In this document: positions 43,436 to 55,115 of the stretch, one piece after another
Layout of the letters: the number at the start of each line of letters is the position of its first letter
Numbering within the stretch: the first letter of the stretch is position 1
Source of the DNA: Desmodus rotundus
Taxonomy: Eukaryota; Chordata; Mammalia; Chiroptera; Phyllostomidae
Length of the DNA stretch: 64,000 nt
Direction of reading: 5' to 3'
Assembly: GCF_022682495.2 (NCBI RefSeq)
Contig: NC_071391.1
Span: 14,855,680 to 14,919,679, forward strand
Position numbers and translations under genes: made by a program
Notes under the pieces: generated by a model
The model's input: only the letters and a program-made list of their open reading frames with translations
Databases searched by the model: none
Told to the model about the DNA's origin: nothing

Positions 43436-43884
43436 TGGAATAAAAAGTTTAAAGCTGGAAGGGGACTTGCCCCTTCTCTTACAAATGACAAACTACTGGG
43501 CAGGGAGGCTGAGGACATGGGTCGCAGGGCTGGGGCAAGAATCCAAGCCTTCGGACTTCCAGCCCAGGGGGAGCCTCCAGGTGTGCTGCTTGTGCAGCTG
43601 CAGAGTGAGGTTTCTCAGTTCTGGGAAGAAACTCAGATATGGGAGGATTGACTACTCCCAGTCCCTGGGTGGCACTGTTTCTTAAGGGTCCCTCCAAAAT
43701 TCCCTTTCCTGGGGATAAAGGGGGGAAACAGAAAATGGGAGAGCTACTCAACTCCAAACCCAGGCTGTCCTTTAAGGCAACCGTGAAGATGGCCACCGGC
43801 CTGCATGTCCAAGCCTGGAGGCCTGCAGGGAAGAAGCCGACTGTGTGTATCTCACTTCCTGCCAGGCAGGCTTTTAAGCCCCAT

Positions 43885-44060
43885 GGTCCCAGCTCCAGGC
43901 CTTTGTTCTGTTTCTTCCTCCATGTCACCCTTCCCTGCACCCTCGCCTGTCCCATGTCCCACCCAGTTTCAAAGCCCAGCTCAAGGGCACTACATTCCCT
44001 GTTCTACCACCATCACCACCCAGAAACGACTTCTCGATCTGGTCCAGGAACCCCCAAGCC
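43885..44060 (+). repeat. L2-type fragment
   Basis: CTCCAGGCCTTTGTTCTGTT then CAAAGCCCAGCTCAAGGGCA matches the L2 3' region order. Confidence 0.55.
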
Positions 44061-44769
44061 TTCCTTTACATGTCTACTCCAGGCGCTCTCATTCCCTGCC
44101 TCAGATGACAAGGATGTACTCTCATGTCTGTCCCCGCAAAACAAGTCAGGAGCCCTCTAAGGGGCCTCCCAGCGCTGATCTCCGAGGTGCTGCTGAATAA
44201 ATGGAAAATGGGAGCAGAGGTTGCCCGAGTCTTTGCTTACTTAGGCACACCCCTCACCAGGTTTGCATCCAGATCTGCAACTGTGGCCTTCCCTCCCTCT
44301 CCAGGACCCATCACAAGCTGTGTTTTAAACTTAAATCCTAGAGAGTGAGGACCACGTCATCCTAGTGGTCTAGAAGGGGCCACCGTGGTCTAGTGGTGGT
44401 CTCTGCAGCGCCAGTCACACTGGGGGCTTTAAAAGCGTCCACCAAGTCTGGCTGTGGTTCCGCACCAAAGACACTGGCTGGGGACAAGACACACACGCAG
44501 AGGAAGGGTTCTGCCCTTAGTGGGTCTCCCAGAGAAGGCAGGGACCCCTGAGGGTGGGGACCTTTCAGCTTTGCTCCCTCTCGATCCCCAGCAAATGAAA
44601 CAGTGTCTCCTGGCACAGAAGAATAGAACAGCCACTGGCTGAAGAAACAAATGAATGAACACTCATTGCCCCAGGAGCACTGAGCACACCATATAAGGCA
44701 GGGTGATGCTGAACACTGAGTTGTCTGCCTGGTGAGTCAGAGCTGCAGAATCCACAGGCAAGGGAGGCT

Positions 44770-44792
44770 GAGAGAGAGAGAGAGAGAGAGAC
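44770..44792. repeat. (GA)n microsatellite
   Basis: About 11 uninterrupted GA dinucleotides. Confidence 0.95.
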
Positions 44793-45450
44793 TGATGAAG
44801 GGCCAGGAGGTTTGTGGTTGACCAAAATCAAGCAAAGGATGTATCTAAAAAAGTACTCGGCCACAGTTGCCTGGGAGGCAGAAGCATAAACTGTGGTTTT
44901 CCATCTTTTTTCCCCGCAGAGATCTTTTTTCAAATGAAATCATACACTGCACCCTAAATGCATAACAGCGCTGCTGTGGTGGACGTCAGCTGGGGCTGCC
45001 AGGCTGGCCTGCCTGCCCGTGCCCTGGAACCCCGTGCAGGCCCCTGCAGCCCCTCGGAGATGGGGCTGCTGCTCAGTCAGTGACTGCCTCCTCCCTTTCC
45101 TCCTCTGTCTCAGAGGCCTCGGGAAGGTGGTGGCTGGGGGGGCGGGGAGGGCTGTGGTTGCTCCTCTAAGAAGGGGACTGTCACAGGCTGGGTCTTCTAG
45201 AAGGCGGATGAAGGCAAATAAATGCTCGAGCAGCTCAGGAAACTTTCCCCAGCCATGAGGGGGAGGGGTGCGGTGGGAATGGGGCTGAAGAGAAGGAAAA
45301 GGTCCTTGAAGCATGTAGAGGGGAACCCAGGGCAGCCAGATACGACGTGGTTGAGATATCCGGGTGGCTGCCAGAGAGCAGACTCAATGTGGGCAGGACT
45401 TCAGGGGACAATCCTTTGGAAAAGTGAAGCACCACCTGCGGACACAGCGA

Positions 45451-45483
<33 letters not shown>

Positions 45484-45484
45484 C
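45451..45484. repeat. (GT)12 passing directly into (GC)5
   Basis: Twelve GT units at 45451-45474 run straight into GCGCGCGCGC. The whole stretch is alternating purine-pyrimidine. Confidence 0.95.
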
Positions 45485-45814
45485 CAATGTGAGTGAACGT
45501 GCAAATCAGGCTTTCAGATACCAGATCCACTGAAACCGAGGTGTGCCTGTCAGAGGCCACCCTTGGTGCTGTGAGCACAGGAAGGACCTGTTTGGGACAA
45601 GTCAGCCCTCCTGCTAGCTCCCTGTTCCCCACCTCCTGCTCTGGCACCAAGAGGGAGCATCTGTTGTTTTGTCTGCCCGGCATTCCTTTCTCCTTCTTCT
45701 GAAAATAACACCTGGTTTTTCCCTTTGGGCTACCAGCCCTCTAGTACTTTCAGGCTCACTCCCCCCACTCACAACACATACCCCCTCACCACCCCATCAC
45801 CCAACAATCACCTA

Positions 45815-46150
45815 GTCTGACCAATCAGCATATTCTCTCTGGTCTCAGTGATTGGTCATAGGTGGTCATGTGACTCAGGACAGCCAATAAGCTTCAACTC
45901 TGGGACTTTTTTTTAATAACTCCTGAGAAAGATAAGCTCTCCTTCCACTGGATTTTGAAATGAGCTGGATGTCAGTTTGGAGCTGCTAGTCACTGCCCCA
46001 CAGCCACATAGGGAGTGCCTGCCAGGGACTGAAGCCCACAAGGAGGGAAGCAGAGGGCACACATATGAACATCATTCGAGCCTTGGATTCAACCCTGCCT
46101 TGGATACCAATAAACAGACTTCAAATTGCCAATATGTAAAAAGCTAACAA
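45815..46150 (+). repeat. Old interspersed repeat with CCAAT boxes, family unresolved
   Basis: GACCAATCAGCATATTC, GTGATTGGTCATAGGTGGTC, ATGTGACTCAGGACAGCCAA, TTTGGAGCTGCTAGTCACTG and TGCCTTGGATACCAATAAA follow, in order, a dispersed mammalian repeat that I recognise but cannot name with certainty. Confidence 0.5.
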
Positions 46151-46664
46151 ATTGCCTGTCTTGCTTAATCAAATCTGAGTTGAGTATTGACTCCCAACTC
46201 AGTCAGCATCTGATCGCAGTTCTGCCTTTACTGCCTCTTACCACTGGGTCTCCCCTGCAATCAGCCTTCACTTCTGGACTGTCATTGGTTCTTGCTGACC
46301 TGGGCAGCAGTTCCAGTCTGCCCCTCAGACCCAAGGACTGGGCACAGGCTGGCAGCCTGCTGGGCACTCCTGTGCCCCAGCCTTCCCAGCTGTCTGACCC
46401 CTCCCAGTTTGGCTCAGATCCACTCACTCTGCCCCCCAGTCCCCATTGTCCTGCCTCATCGACCTTCGGTCCTGCTGGGAAAGACAGGCACTAAACAATG
46501 AACAAGGCTCTGGAATCCAGCCACTGCTGAGCTCGGGGAGACAGAGTCACCCCAGGGCATTGGTCCGAGGTCTCAGAGAGACCTGCCACGGGCAGAGGCT
46601 CCAGTGCAGCAGGAGGATACTGAGCTCAGGGGCCAAGCAGGCCCAGAAAAGTCCCTGGATCTCT

Positions 46665-46745
46665 CACCTGCTCGACCACCTTAGGCAAGCTGCCCTCTCT
46701 GAGTTTCATAATCTTCAACTGTAAAAGGAAGATCATGCCACTACA
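46665..46745 (+). repeat. MIR SINE fragment
   Basis: CCTTAGGCAAGCTGCCCTCT, GAGTTTCATAATCTTCAACT, GTAAAAGGAAGATCATGCC. Confidence 0.7.
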
Positions 46746-46747
46746 CA

Positions 46748-47265
46748 TCTAGCAGAAGGACAAAGAGCCACGGCATTGACAGTGTCGATCTCTGACGAGG
46801 ATGTGGAGCAATAGGAATTCTTACTCATCGCCGGTAGGAATGCAAAATGGTGCAACCGCTTTGGAAGACAGCTTGGCAGTTTCTTAAAAGGCTAAATATA
46901 CGCTCACTATACAATTTATCAATCATGCTCCCAGCTGTTTACCCAACTGGTCAAAAACTTATGGCTGCACACAACTTGCACATGAATGTTTATAGAAGCT
47001 TGATTCATAATCACCCAAAATTGGAACCCAGATGTCCGTCAGTAAGTGAATGGAAAAACAGACTGTGGTCCAGCCAATGGAGTATTATTCAGCAGTAAAA
47101 AGGAATGAGCTACCAAGCCGTGAAAAGACACGGAGGCACTTTAAATGCATGTTGTTAAGTGAAAGAGGCCAATATGAGAAGGCCACATACTGTATGATTT
47201 CAATTATGTGACATTCTGGAAAAGGCAAAACTATGGAAGCAGTGAAATGATCAGTGGTGGGCAAG
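46748..47265 (+). mobile_element. L1M 3' end fragment
   Basis: GGTGCAACCGCTTTGGAAGA, AGCTTGGCAGTTTCTTAAAA, ACATGAATGTTTATAGAAGC, GGAGTATTATTCAGCAGTAA, CATACTGTATGATTTCAATT, ACATTCTGGAAAAGGCAAAA follow the sense L1 3' end. It is heavily mutated and non-coding. Confidence 0.92.
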
Positions 47266-47874
47266 GAGTGGAAGAAGGCAGGGAGGATGAAAAGAAAAAG
47301 GGGGGTAAACTATCTTATCTGGCAAGGTGGTGGGTCCCCCCAACCCATTTTCCTCTTCTTCCATTGAAATACAATTGTCCCTGGTCAGATGGCCACCCAG
47401 AATAAAGACTAATCTCCAGCCCCCCACCCCGCGACCAGGCGTGCCATGTATCTGCACTCTGGCCGAGGGCGTGTGAGCGGAGGTGGCGTGTAATTCTCTC
47501 AGAGCCCGGGGTACCTCTCCTCTTCTGACTTCCCCTTCTTGCCGAGTGGAAAGGAGAGGCTCCCGTGGGCCATCGTGGACAAGAGAGGGTGGTGTCCCAG
47601 AACACGAGGAAACTTGGCCTCTAATGTTTCATGCAGAAGACCCCCCTTAGCTCAGAATTTACTTAGAAAAAAGCAACCTTTGGTTGGAGGAACTGTTATT
47701 TTGGATTTTTGTCACACACAACTGAACCCACAGTCCAACCTGGGATCTGGGGATTCAACTCAGACAGACAAACCCCTGCCCTCTCGAAGTCCACGTTCTA
47801 TGCGAATGTGGACTCCACTCCATCAATGTGAAAATAAACTAATTCTGAATTGTCGTGGTGCAGGCATACTCTCA

Positions 47875-48110
47875 GGAACGGCTAACCTTTATTGGGTTCT
47901 GAGCTTATTACGTGTCCATCCTGTTCTAAGCCTTTTGCATGTAGTACCTTATTTTATCTTTACCCCAAACCCAAAAGGTGGGTGCTGTTGCTTCCTTGGC
48001 TGATGAGGAAGCAGACACACAGAAAGGGCTCCAGGCCACACTCCTAGCAATGGCTGATTCCAGGATTCGAACCCCAGTCTGTTGGACTTCAGAGCCTTAG
48101 CCACTGGGCC
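47875..48110 (-). repeat. MIR SINE, nearly full length
   Basis: CTGTTCTAAGCCTTTTGCAT, TACCTTATTTTATCTTTACC, CAGGATTCGAACCCCAGTCT, TTCAGAGCCTTAGCCACTGG. Confidence 0.9.
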
Positions 48111-48794
48111 CCCTGCTACTGAAGGGACCAAAACAGGGCCCTGAGGTAAAGAATAACAGGGTGCCCCGCTGACAGTTACTATTAGCCACAACAACAACAA
48201 AAGCAGCAGAACCCCCGTGCTGAACGAGCCTGAACTCCCTTACCTGGGTGGCTGGCGTCTGGAAAAGGACTGTGCCCACGTTTCTACAAGCCAGATACCA
48301 AGGGTTCAAGTTGCTTTGACGACAATGTAGAAGCTGTTTCCGCTGCAAGCTCAGGGCTGTCCAGGAGATGCTCACCTGTCAGAGACCAACAGAGCCAGCC
48401 GTGACTGCCTAGTTGGCAGAGATGTTGCCGCTCATGCTGCCTGAGGTCTCTTGTTTTTGCTTGAAATGCTCTCTGGGCCCCGAGGAAGCAGTGTGATGAG
48501 GCAAAGATGCAGAAGCCTGGAGTTATGTATCAGGACTGGGAAGCCAGACAATTCTAAGATGCAAAGGTATGCATATGCCTGTGTGTGTAGGTCCCCAAAA
48601 AACACGTAAGCATCACGCCCACTGTGTCTAGCACCGTGCACTTTGCAAGTGGAGACGCTCGGCAAGTGTTCACGGTTTGCTTTGATATAAAACAACTTTA
48701 TGTGTCTGAGTGAGTGGGTGGGAACTCCGGGAGAGTTCAAGTACATTGGAGGAAAACTCCTTTCTCATGTACAAAAGCATTCTCGGAATGCTCC

Positions 48795-48915
48795 ATCGGG
48801 CCAGACCAGTGGCTTCATGTTACCAATGAGGAGAATGACACCCAGGAAGGGGCAGGGACTTGTCCAAAGTCACTCAGCAATTTGGTGGCCGAGTGAGGAC
48901 TAAGCCCGGGGTCTC
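48795..48915 (-). repeat. MIR SINE fragment
   Basis: GTTACCAATGAGGAGAATGA, GACTTGTCCAAAGTCACTCA. Confidence 0.7.
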
Positions 48916-49194
48916 CCCTGATTCATGGCTGGGTGCTCTCTCTAGGGATGCCCCCTCTTTTGTAGCTATCAGCCTTGCAGCCCTGGGGCAGCCAAGGGCG
49001 CACAGCCAGGCTCTGCTGCATGCCTGTCAGGTGATGCTGGACCGGCCCGAGCAGAGAATGGTTTCCTGGCTGTGTTCAAGCCGGGCGAGATGTGGGGGGC
49101 AATGCTCACAGTGGTCAGAGCACGGGCTCTGGGGGCAGGTGGACCTCGCCACGTGCTGAGGCGCCCCCTTTCCAGAAGTGGGGCCTAGATAACG

Positions 49195-49345
49195 AGGTGT
49201 CCTCTCAGGGTGTCCGTCTCCTGGTCTGTGAAACAGGGATAACGATAGCATCTCTCCTTAAGAGCTGCAGGGAGTTAAAATGACTTTCTAAGTCCGAAGC
49301 CATAGCAGAGCATTTGGCACACAGCAAGCGCTCAATAAATGTCAG
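49195..49345 (+). repeat. MIR SINE 3' half
   Basis: CTCCTGGTCTGTGAAACAGG, ATAACGATAGCATCTCTCCT, CATTTGGCACACAGCAAGCG, CTCAATAAATGTC. Confidence 0.88.
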
Positions 49346-49599
49346 GGAGGTGATGCGGGAGAGGACATTGTGAGAGCCTGAGGCGGGGCGGGGCACTGGA
49401 CTGGGGTTGCTTTTTGTCCCTGGCACATCTTTAGACAAAAATCTCTCAATTCTGCCATTATTTGTCCCCTCCGATCCCAGCTCTGCCCCCTCCTCTGCCT
49501 CTCACAGGCCAGTGAGGGCCCCCACGCAGCACAGCTGCTTCTCCCTCTGGGCTGCAAACTCACCACCTGCCCACGGGACCCCACACCCCAGCCCACATC

Positions 49600-49665
49600 T
49601 CACCAGCCAGCAAAATGCAAATGTCATTAGCACTCTGCAAGCTGGTGAGCACCAATGTCACACCA
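49600..49665. promoter_or_regulatory. Candidate octamer-containing element
   Basis: AAAATGCAAATGTCATTAGC holds a perfect ATGCAAAT octamer (about 49615-49622) next to an ATTAG core. Confidence 0.3.
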
Positions 49666-50779
49666 GCCAGCAGCCAGCACAGCCAGCTCGTGGGAACTGG
49701 GGTGGGTGGGGGGGACACACACGACACAAATCCCTAGGAGGGGTGGCACTCTCTACTTCTTCCAAAGGGGCATGAAGAAGAAATAAATAACTGGCTGCAG
49801 GAAAGAGGTGACAGCGAGGACCGTGTTAGCAGCAGGCTAACTGTGGCCACCTGTGGTGCTGCTCCAGCCCCATCCACATGACGTGTGGGCCGGCCTCTCT
49901 GGGCCCCCGCCTCACGCACACTTGGTGAAGAGGCTCATCTGGGGGACCCCCATCCTCCATCTTTCATCTACACTCCAGTTCATGCTCCCTCCAACCCACT
50001 AAGAGAAACAGACCACCCACCCTATGAACAGACCCATGGCTGGGGGTGGGGGACCTTCTCTCTCAGGAGGAGCTGTCCATGGGATCCACGGACAGAAGTC
50101 CGGGGTTCCAGTCCCACCTCAAACGAACTTATTGTGAGCACTCGGGCACATCCTCTTCTCTGTGGGGACTTGGTTCTCCATCTGTGAAAGGGAGTGCTGG
50201 ACCCACCGCCTGTCTCTCAGGGTCAGGTCTGAAACCCAGGGCTCTGATAACTCACAGGCAGAGGCGCCAACATGAGGCTCCCCTCCTCTGATTTCCTTAT
50301 GGCAACAGCACTGGGGACCCAGCAGGCACATGAAGGCTCCCTGGAGTGGTGGGCAGGCATGTGTATAGGGAAATGAGAGGAGGGTGCTGGGGGCAGGGGG
50401 CCAGGGCAAGCAAAGGCACAGAGACACCCGAGTGGGGCCTCGGGCAGAGTGGGAAATGAGATGGAAAGACCCTGTGGTCAGCGCTTTACACTGAAAGCTG
50501 ATAAAACCCAGACCAGTCTCTCCGGGAGCTGGCATGGGGCTGGCCCCGAGTGCCACAGAGAGGACCCATGAGTTCCGTGTCTTGTAGATCACGAGCAACA
50601 AGAGCACTCGCTCATTTCGGTGAGTGCAAACCGAACATCTGCTGTGCTCCTGGGACTCGGAAGGTGCCAGGGATGAGGGAGGCACAGAGTGCACCTTCAA
50701 AGGAGCTCACTGTTATGGAGAAGACAATGACCTTGTTTTCATCGTTCAAGGAGGCTAAGGAGGGCTCACCACCTGGTTC

Positions 50780-51115
50780 TGAGTTCAGAGGACAGAAGGG
50801 TCCCTTCCTTCTTGAGCCCCAGGGAAGGCTTCCTGGAGGAGGGGGCAGATTTGAATGTATAGAAAGGAGAGCAGGGCCCTGTGGGCAAAGGGACCAGGGT
50901 GAGCAAAGGCATGGGGGTACCCAAGTGTGGGGTGAGTATTCAGAACCATGAGCTAAGGCTGCCTGTTGGGGCAGACTAGGAAATGAGGCAGGAAGGGAAG
51001 GCAGGGGCTGGATGGTTAAGGTCCTTGAATGCCAGGCTAAGGATGACAAACTTCATCCACAAGCCACGGGGAGCCACTCACTGGAGGTCAGAGAGCAGAG
51101 GTATTCTCCAGGTAG
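50780..51115. repeat. Ancient dispersed repeat, probably L2-related
   Basis: AGGCTTCCTGGAGGAGG, GGTGAGCAAAGGCATGGGGG, TTAAGGTCCTTGAATGCCAG and CGGGGAGCCACTCACTGG follow a common old mammalian repeat order. A second short stretch at 50391-50440 (CAGGGCAAGCAAAGGCACAG) resembles part of it. Confidence 0.45.
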
Positions 51116-51284
51116 ACGAAAAGGAGGCGGCCCGGGCGAGTGGAAACAGATGATGAGAGAGCGAAAGTGAGAGGGAGATGGGAAGGGTCTTGTGCTCTGG
51201 TGGGCAGGAAAGACGCAACGGAGGGGTGCCGGGAGGGTGGGGGAAGGGACACACGTACGAGGAAAGGGGGCTACTGGACTGAGA

Positions 51285-51485
51285 CATGTTGGGTTTGCCT
51301 CCCAGCTCTGCCACTGCCACCAACTGTGTGGCGTCGGGCAGGTTGTTCAACCTCTCTGGGCCTCAGTTTCCTTCCCTATAAAGTGAAAGATAAATAAATA
51401 GAACCACTTCATAGGATGTAGGATTCAACCAGATCCTTGATGAGCAGCACTCGGAACACAGTAAGAGATTGCTTGCTGGATGCTT
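51285..51485 (+). repeat. MIR SINE
   Basis: CCTCCCAGCTCTGCCACTGC, CAACTGTGTGGCGTCGGGCA, GGCCTCAGTTTCCTTCCCTA, CACTCGGAACACAGTAAGAG. Confidence 0.9.
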
Positions 51486-51689
51486 GCTTTCTGAAATTTA
51501 AGCATCTATTACTTTTATTAATTAGTGGTGCCTTTCCCTGTTACAAATGAGGTACACTGAAGCTCAAAGTCAAATGACTGGCTGGAATTGGCAACACTGG
51601 GCCTCAAATCACAGGAGAAACAAGTTATGAGCAAATAAACCTGGGATGACTCAGAGAAGAGTCTTGATTTTAAAATATGGCTAAAAAAA

Positions 51690-52115
51690 GGACTGTTTTA
51701 TGACTTTTGCACTGTGTGCTTATTAAACCCGAGCTATAAATGTGAACTAATAAGTAAAATGAGTTAAGTTAATGTAAAAAATCAACCTTCAGGATATATC
51801 CGTATTGTCTAATGGCAGTCCATGAACATAAACATAAAAATTTAAAATACAAGAATGAATTGCAATGCCCAGCAGCTCGGGGATTCTGCCATTTCTCTGT
51901 CTGCAAAATAAAAGCTATTGATTTTAGCTTGGGTTCTCATTGCTCATGAGTGAGTCTTTGAGAAGTCATAAAGGAAGGAATTATTTCTGATTGTTTACTC
52001 ACGAAGGATCGGATGTATTGAATTTAAATTGTCTCCGATTCCTAATTAGTACAAACCAAATTAGAATCCGAGTACAGCAGACCTGGAAAGGCCCTTGGAG
52101 GCCTCTAAACTCACT
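51690..52115. promoter_or_regulatory. Candidate conserved non-coding island
   Basis: About 420 nt of AT-rich, non-repeat sequence with TTTTATGACTTTTGC, AACTAATAAGTAAAATG, ATTGAATTTAAATTG, GATTCCTAATTAGTAC and AAACCAAATTAGAATCCG. It is the longest such island in the window. It has no open frame and no repeat landmark. Confidence 0.4.
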
Positions 52116-52654
52116 CAGTTTTCTTTGTTTGATAGACCCGGAACCTGAGGGGCAGGGAAGGAGAGCAACCGGACCAACACGAGCGAGTGGGGTAGAATCC
52201 AAGCCAGAACAAGGGCTCCTGGCTCGCAGGGCGGTTGGGTCCTGCTCAGGTCCCTGCAGCCTCTGGGATCAGATCGTTAAATCCAGGCCTCAGGGGTATT
52301 ACAGGGGCCTCAGCACAGGTGGCTCCTACAGTGGCTTTCTCCCCACCTGCTAGGAAAAATGAACCTGCCCAGGAAAGGACCCTAGAAGCCAAAGGTCTAA
52401 CGCTGAGAGCACAGGGAGTTCTAAGACACTCCAGCATGCTGTCACGCATGGAGGAGCCCTTGAACCCCTAGCCAACCCACGGAACCAGGCAGCTCAGCTG
52501 GGAAGGACATATACTCGGGGGCAGAGTTTGTTCTGAGAGAGGCTTCAGGGTGGCACTGCCCCAGGGCCAGCTCATTTCCTCCCTGTGTCCCAGGGGATGG
52601 TGGGGAGAGAAAGGCCTCAATGTATGGTGGGGAAGAGGGGGTCTCAACTCAGCC

Positions 52655-52700
52655 AGGCTTGCTCTTGCTCTCTCTCTCTCCCTCCTCTCTCTGTCTCGCA
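52655..52700. repeat. CT-rich low-complexity tract
   Basis: GCTCTCTCTCTCTCCCTCCT followed by CTCTCTGTCTCGC. Confidence 0.75.
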
Positions 52701-52794
52701 CAGGCACACACGAATGAGCACCGCAGGGACCAAGGAGCCTCACATGTGGCGTGGGCACGTATGTGTGAGTGCATGCATGTTAAGCTTCAGCCTG

Positions 52795-52950
52795 CACACG
52801 ATTATGAAGCAGATGTTTAATTACTACCTGAGTGTTATTAATCAACACGATTAATACACAACCCATACCACATAATTACTTTGCAATTACACCAAAATGA
52901 AATATTTTACTGCTGAGTGTTTGCTAATTACCAGGCCTTGCCAAAGGACA
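52795..52950. promoter_or_regulatory. Candidate homeodomain-type enhancer
   Basis: TGTTTAATTACTACC, GTTATTAATCAACACG, GATTAATACAC, CATAATTACTTTGCAATTAC and TTGCTAATTACC give at least six TAAT/ATTA cores within 130 nt, in sequence without repeat landmarks. It is the densest homeodomain-type cluster in the window. Confidence 0.42.
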
Positions 52951-53244
52951 GGTATAATGGGCAGCAATTTTTCTTCCTTCCTTTCCTCTCCCCCCTGCTC
53001 TCTCATTAATCTTCTGGGCTGATATCCCCACTGCCCAGAATAGGGAGTCCAGGTGGGCTGCCGGCCTCCTCCCAAAGGTGCTGCTTCTGCACTCACCTTG
53101 GTTTTAATGTGAACCCTAAATCGTCCTGACCTCTCTTCTCAGCTCTCCAGCTTGGAAAAGCAGATCCTATCTGGAAATAAAGCTGGCGTCCTGCAGGCCA
53201 GTCACAGAGAGGCAGGGGTTATGCCGGGAAGCTCCAGCAGCTGC

Positions 53245-53460
53245 CTGGAGTTGAAACCTAACTCTACTGGTTCCTGGCTGTGTGCTCTATGTCAAGTTAA
53301 CCATGCCTCAGTTTCCCCATGTATAGAATGGAGATGACAGTAATTACCTTAGGGGTTTCTTGTGAGTACTGCATGTAAGAGAATGCATAAAGTCCTTAGC
53401 ACAGTGCCTAGCTCAGAGTAAGGCTTCAGTCATACCTATCACAACTACTATTATTATTTA
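53245..53460 (+). repeat. MIR SINE, nearly full length
   Basis: TTCCTGGCTGTGTGCTCTAT, CATGCCTCAGTTTCCCCATG, GAGATGACAGTAATTACCTT, CCTTAGCACAGTGCCTAGCT. Confidence 0.93.
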
Positions 53461-54479
53461 ACCAGAAATGGCCCCTCCAGGAATCCTTCCAGTCAGAGTC
53501 TCCCAAATGTTCAGGATTTTGGGTTCCACTCTCTCTTTCTCCCCCTTCCCCCAACAGCTCAGTCACACCTACCTGGAAACCTCTCCTTACGTGGGCCCCT
53601 CCCCTCTACCTGCCACTTTCGCCACCTTCCCTAACCCGAGCCTTCATGTTCTTCTGCACAGCCACAGGCTCCACACACTGTTCCTGTAGCCCACCCCTGC
53701 CCCCACTGCATCTTCCTCCAGGTGGGCAGACAGGCCTGCAGGAGTGGGCTGTGGCCCACGCCACTCTGCTGCTCACCAGCCTGAGGTAGCTCCCTACCAC
53801 CTGCGCAGCAGGGACCTCCCACTCTGGTGTTTTAGGCCTTGGAAGGTCACTGCTGCCCCAGATTCCACATTCATCGCTGAAGCTTCAGCACTTCAGTTTC
53901 TGATGGATGGATGAGTGAACGACTGGGCATCTTGCTAGATTTTAGAGGCCTCCATGCCCACCAAGCTCAGATGTCCTGGAGCATTTCATAAGCCTGCATG
54001 TCTCCATGGACTTGGTCTTCATCCTGGAACTCAGGGTTTATCCTTCATTGTTCATTTCCAGATCATCTCTTGGTTTCCTCCCCCTTCCCCTGACAAGCAC
54101 CTCACCTAAACCCAACTGCATTTACAAACAGTCAATCTTTTAGGACATAGTGACCACAAGTCTAGCTAAGCAAAGAGACCATATAATAAGGGCCCTCAGA
54201 TGTGTGGTCTGCTCGAGAGGCACATGCGAGTGGCATGGTGATAGACTGCCGAGAGAGCACACACTGAGCAAGGGTGAAGGTTGCATGCGTATGTGCGTGG
54301 TGCACACACATTCGCACAAGCGGGGCCAAGGCGGCTGCTTCTGAGTAGAATCAACTCCTTCAGTTACCAAGACATCAGATAGCGTGAGCCACACGTGGAC
54401 GGACTCTGATGAAGGCAGCAGAGGACAGAAGCTTCCTTCCTCTCCCCACGGGCCTCTGTGCCCCCGCCCCACCCCTCCT

Positions 54480-54560
54480 GGATTTGGCTCTTCACTCACA
54501 CATAGGCACACACTCCCTCCCCCCCCGTACACACGTGCACGTGTGCACGCACACACGGCA
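54480..54560. repeat. CA-rich degenerate microsatellite
   Basis: CACTCACACATAGGCACACA, a C8 run, then ACACACGTGCACGTGTGCAC, which is palindromic. Confidence 0.75.
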
Positions 54561-54609
54561 AAGTCTGGGTTGGGTTAAAGCCATAGTGTCAAATGGCTGG
54601 GAGAGCTGA

Positions 54610-54725
54610 CCCAGAGGCCGGAAACCTTTGCTCTGGGACAGCTTCGCTGTGTGCCCTGGGCAGGTCATGTGCCCTCTCTGGGCTCCTGCTTTCTCTTCTT
54701 TAAAATGTGACAGAGGTGTTCAATA
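54610..54725 (+). repeat. MIR SINE
   Basis: GCTGTGTGCCCTGGGCAGGT, CTCTGGGCTCCTGCTTTCTC, TTCTTTAAAATGTGACAGAG. Confidence 0.75.
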
Positions 54726-54929
54726 ACCTTCAACCCTCGAGTGAAAGGAAGGGGCTCAGTCCCCACAGATGGGTAGAGGGGAGGTGAGAGGGAATCCACA
54801 GAGCCGGAGTCCCAGGGATGAAACGACCTGTGCTTTGGAGAAACCAGCCAGATGCCGACTGGGCCAAGGCCTGGGGTCTCCTGCACCTTGCCTCACTGGT
54901 GGGTGCAGGTGAATTTAGATGCCCACCAT

Positions 54930-55115
54930 AATGTGACTTTGGACATCTTCTGGGAACTTCTCTGAGCCTCAGTTTCCTCCTCTGTAGAATGAGGATAATG
55001 ATGAATTTACTCTGCAAATGATGTTTCTCATTTGCAGAGTAAAATGAGAAGACACAGGAGCCTGCCCAGCACGTTTCTGCTCTGAGTAAGCCTCAGTAAG
55101 TGGAAGCTATTATTA
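54930..55115 (+). repeat. MIR SINE containing a novel inverted repeat
   Basis: CTGAGCCTCAGTTTCCTCCT, CTGTAGAATGAGGATAATGA and GAGTAAGCCTCAGTAAGTGG are normal MIR landmarks. The middle holds a 16-bp hairpin not expected in MIR. Confidence 0.85.
55006..55043. repeat. Perfect 16-bp inverted repeat with 6-nt loop
   Basis: TTTACTCTGCAAATGA at 55006-55021 and its exact reverse complement TCATTTGCAGAGTAAA at 55028-55043 are separated by TGTTTC. Confidence 0.97.
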
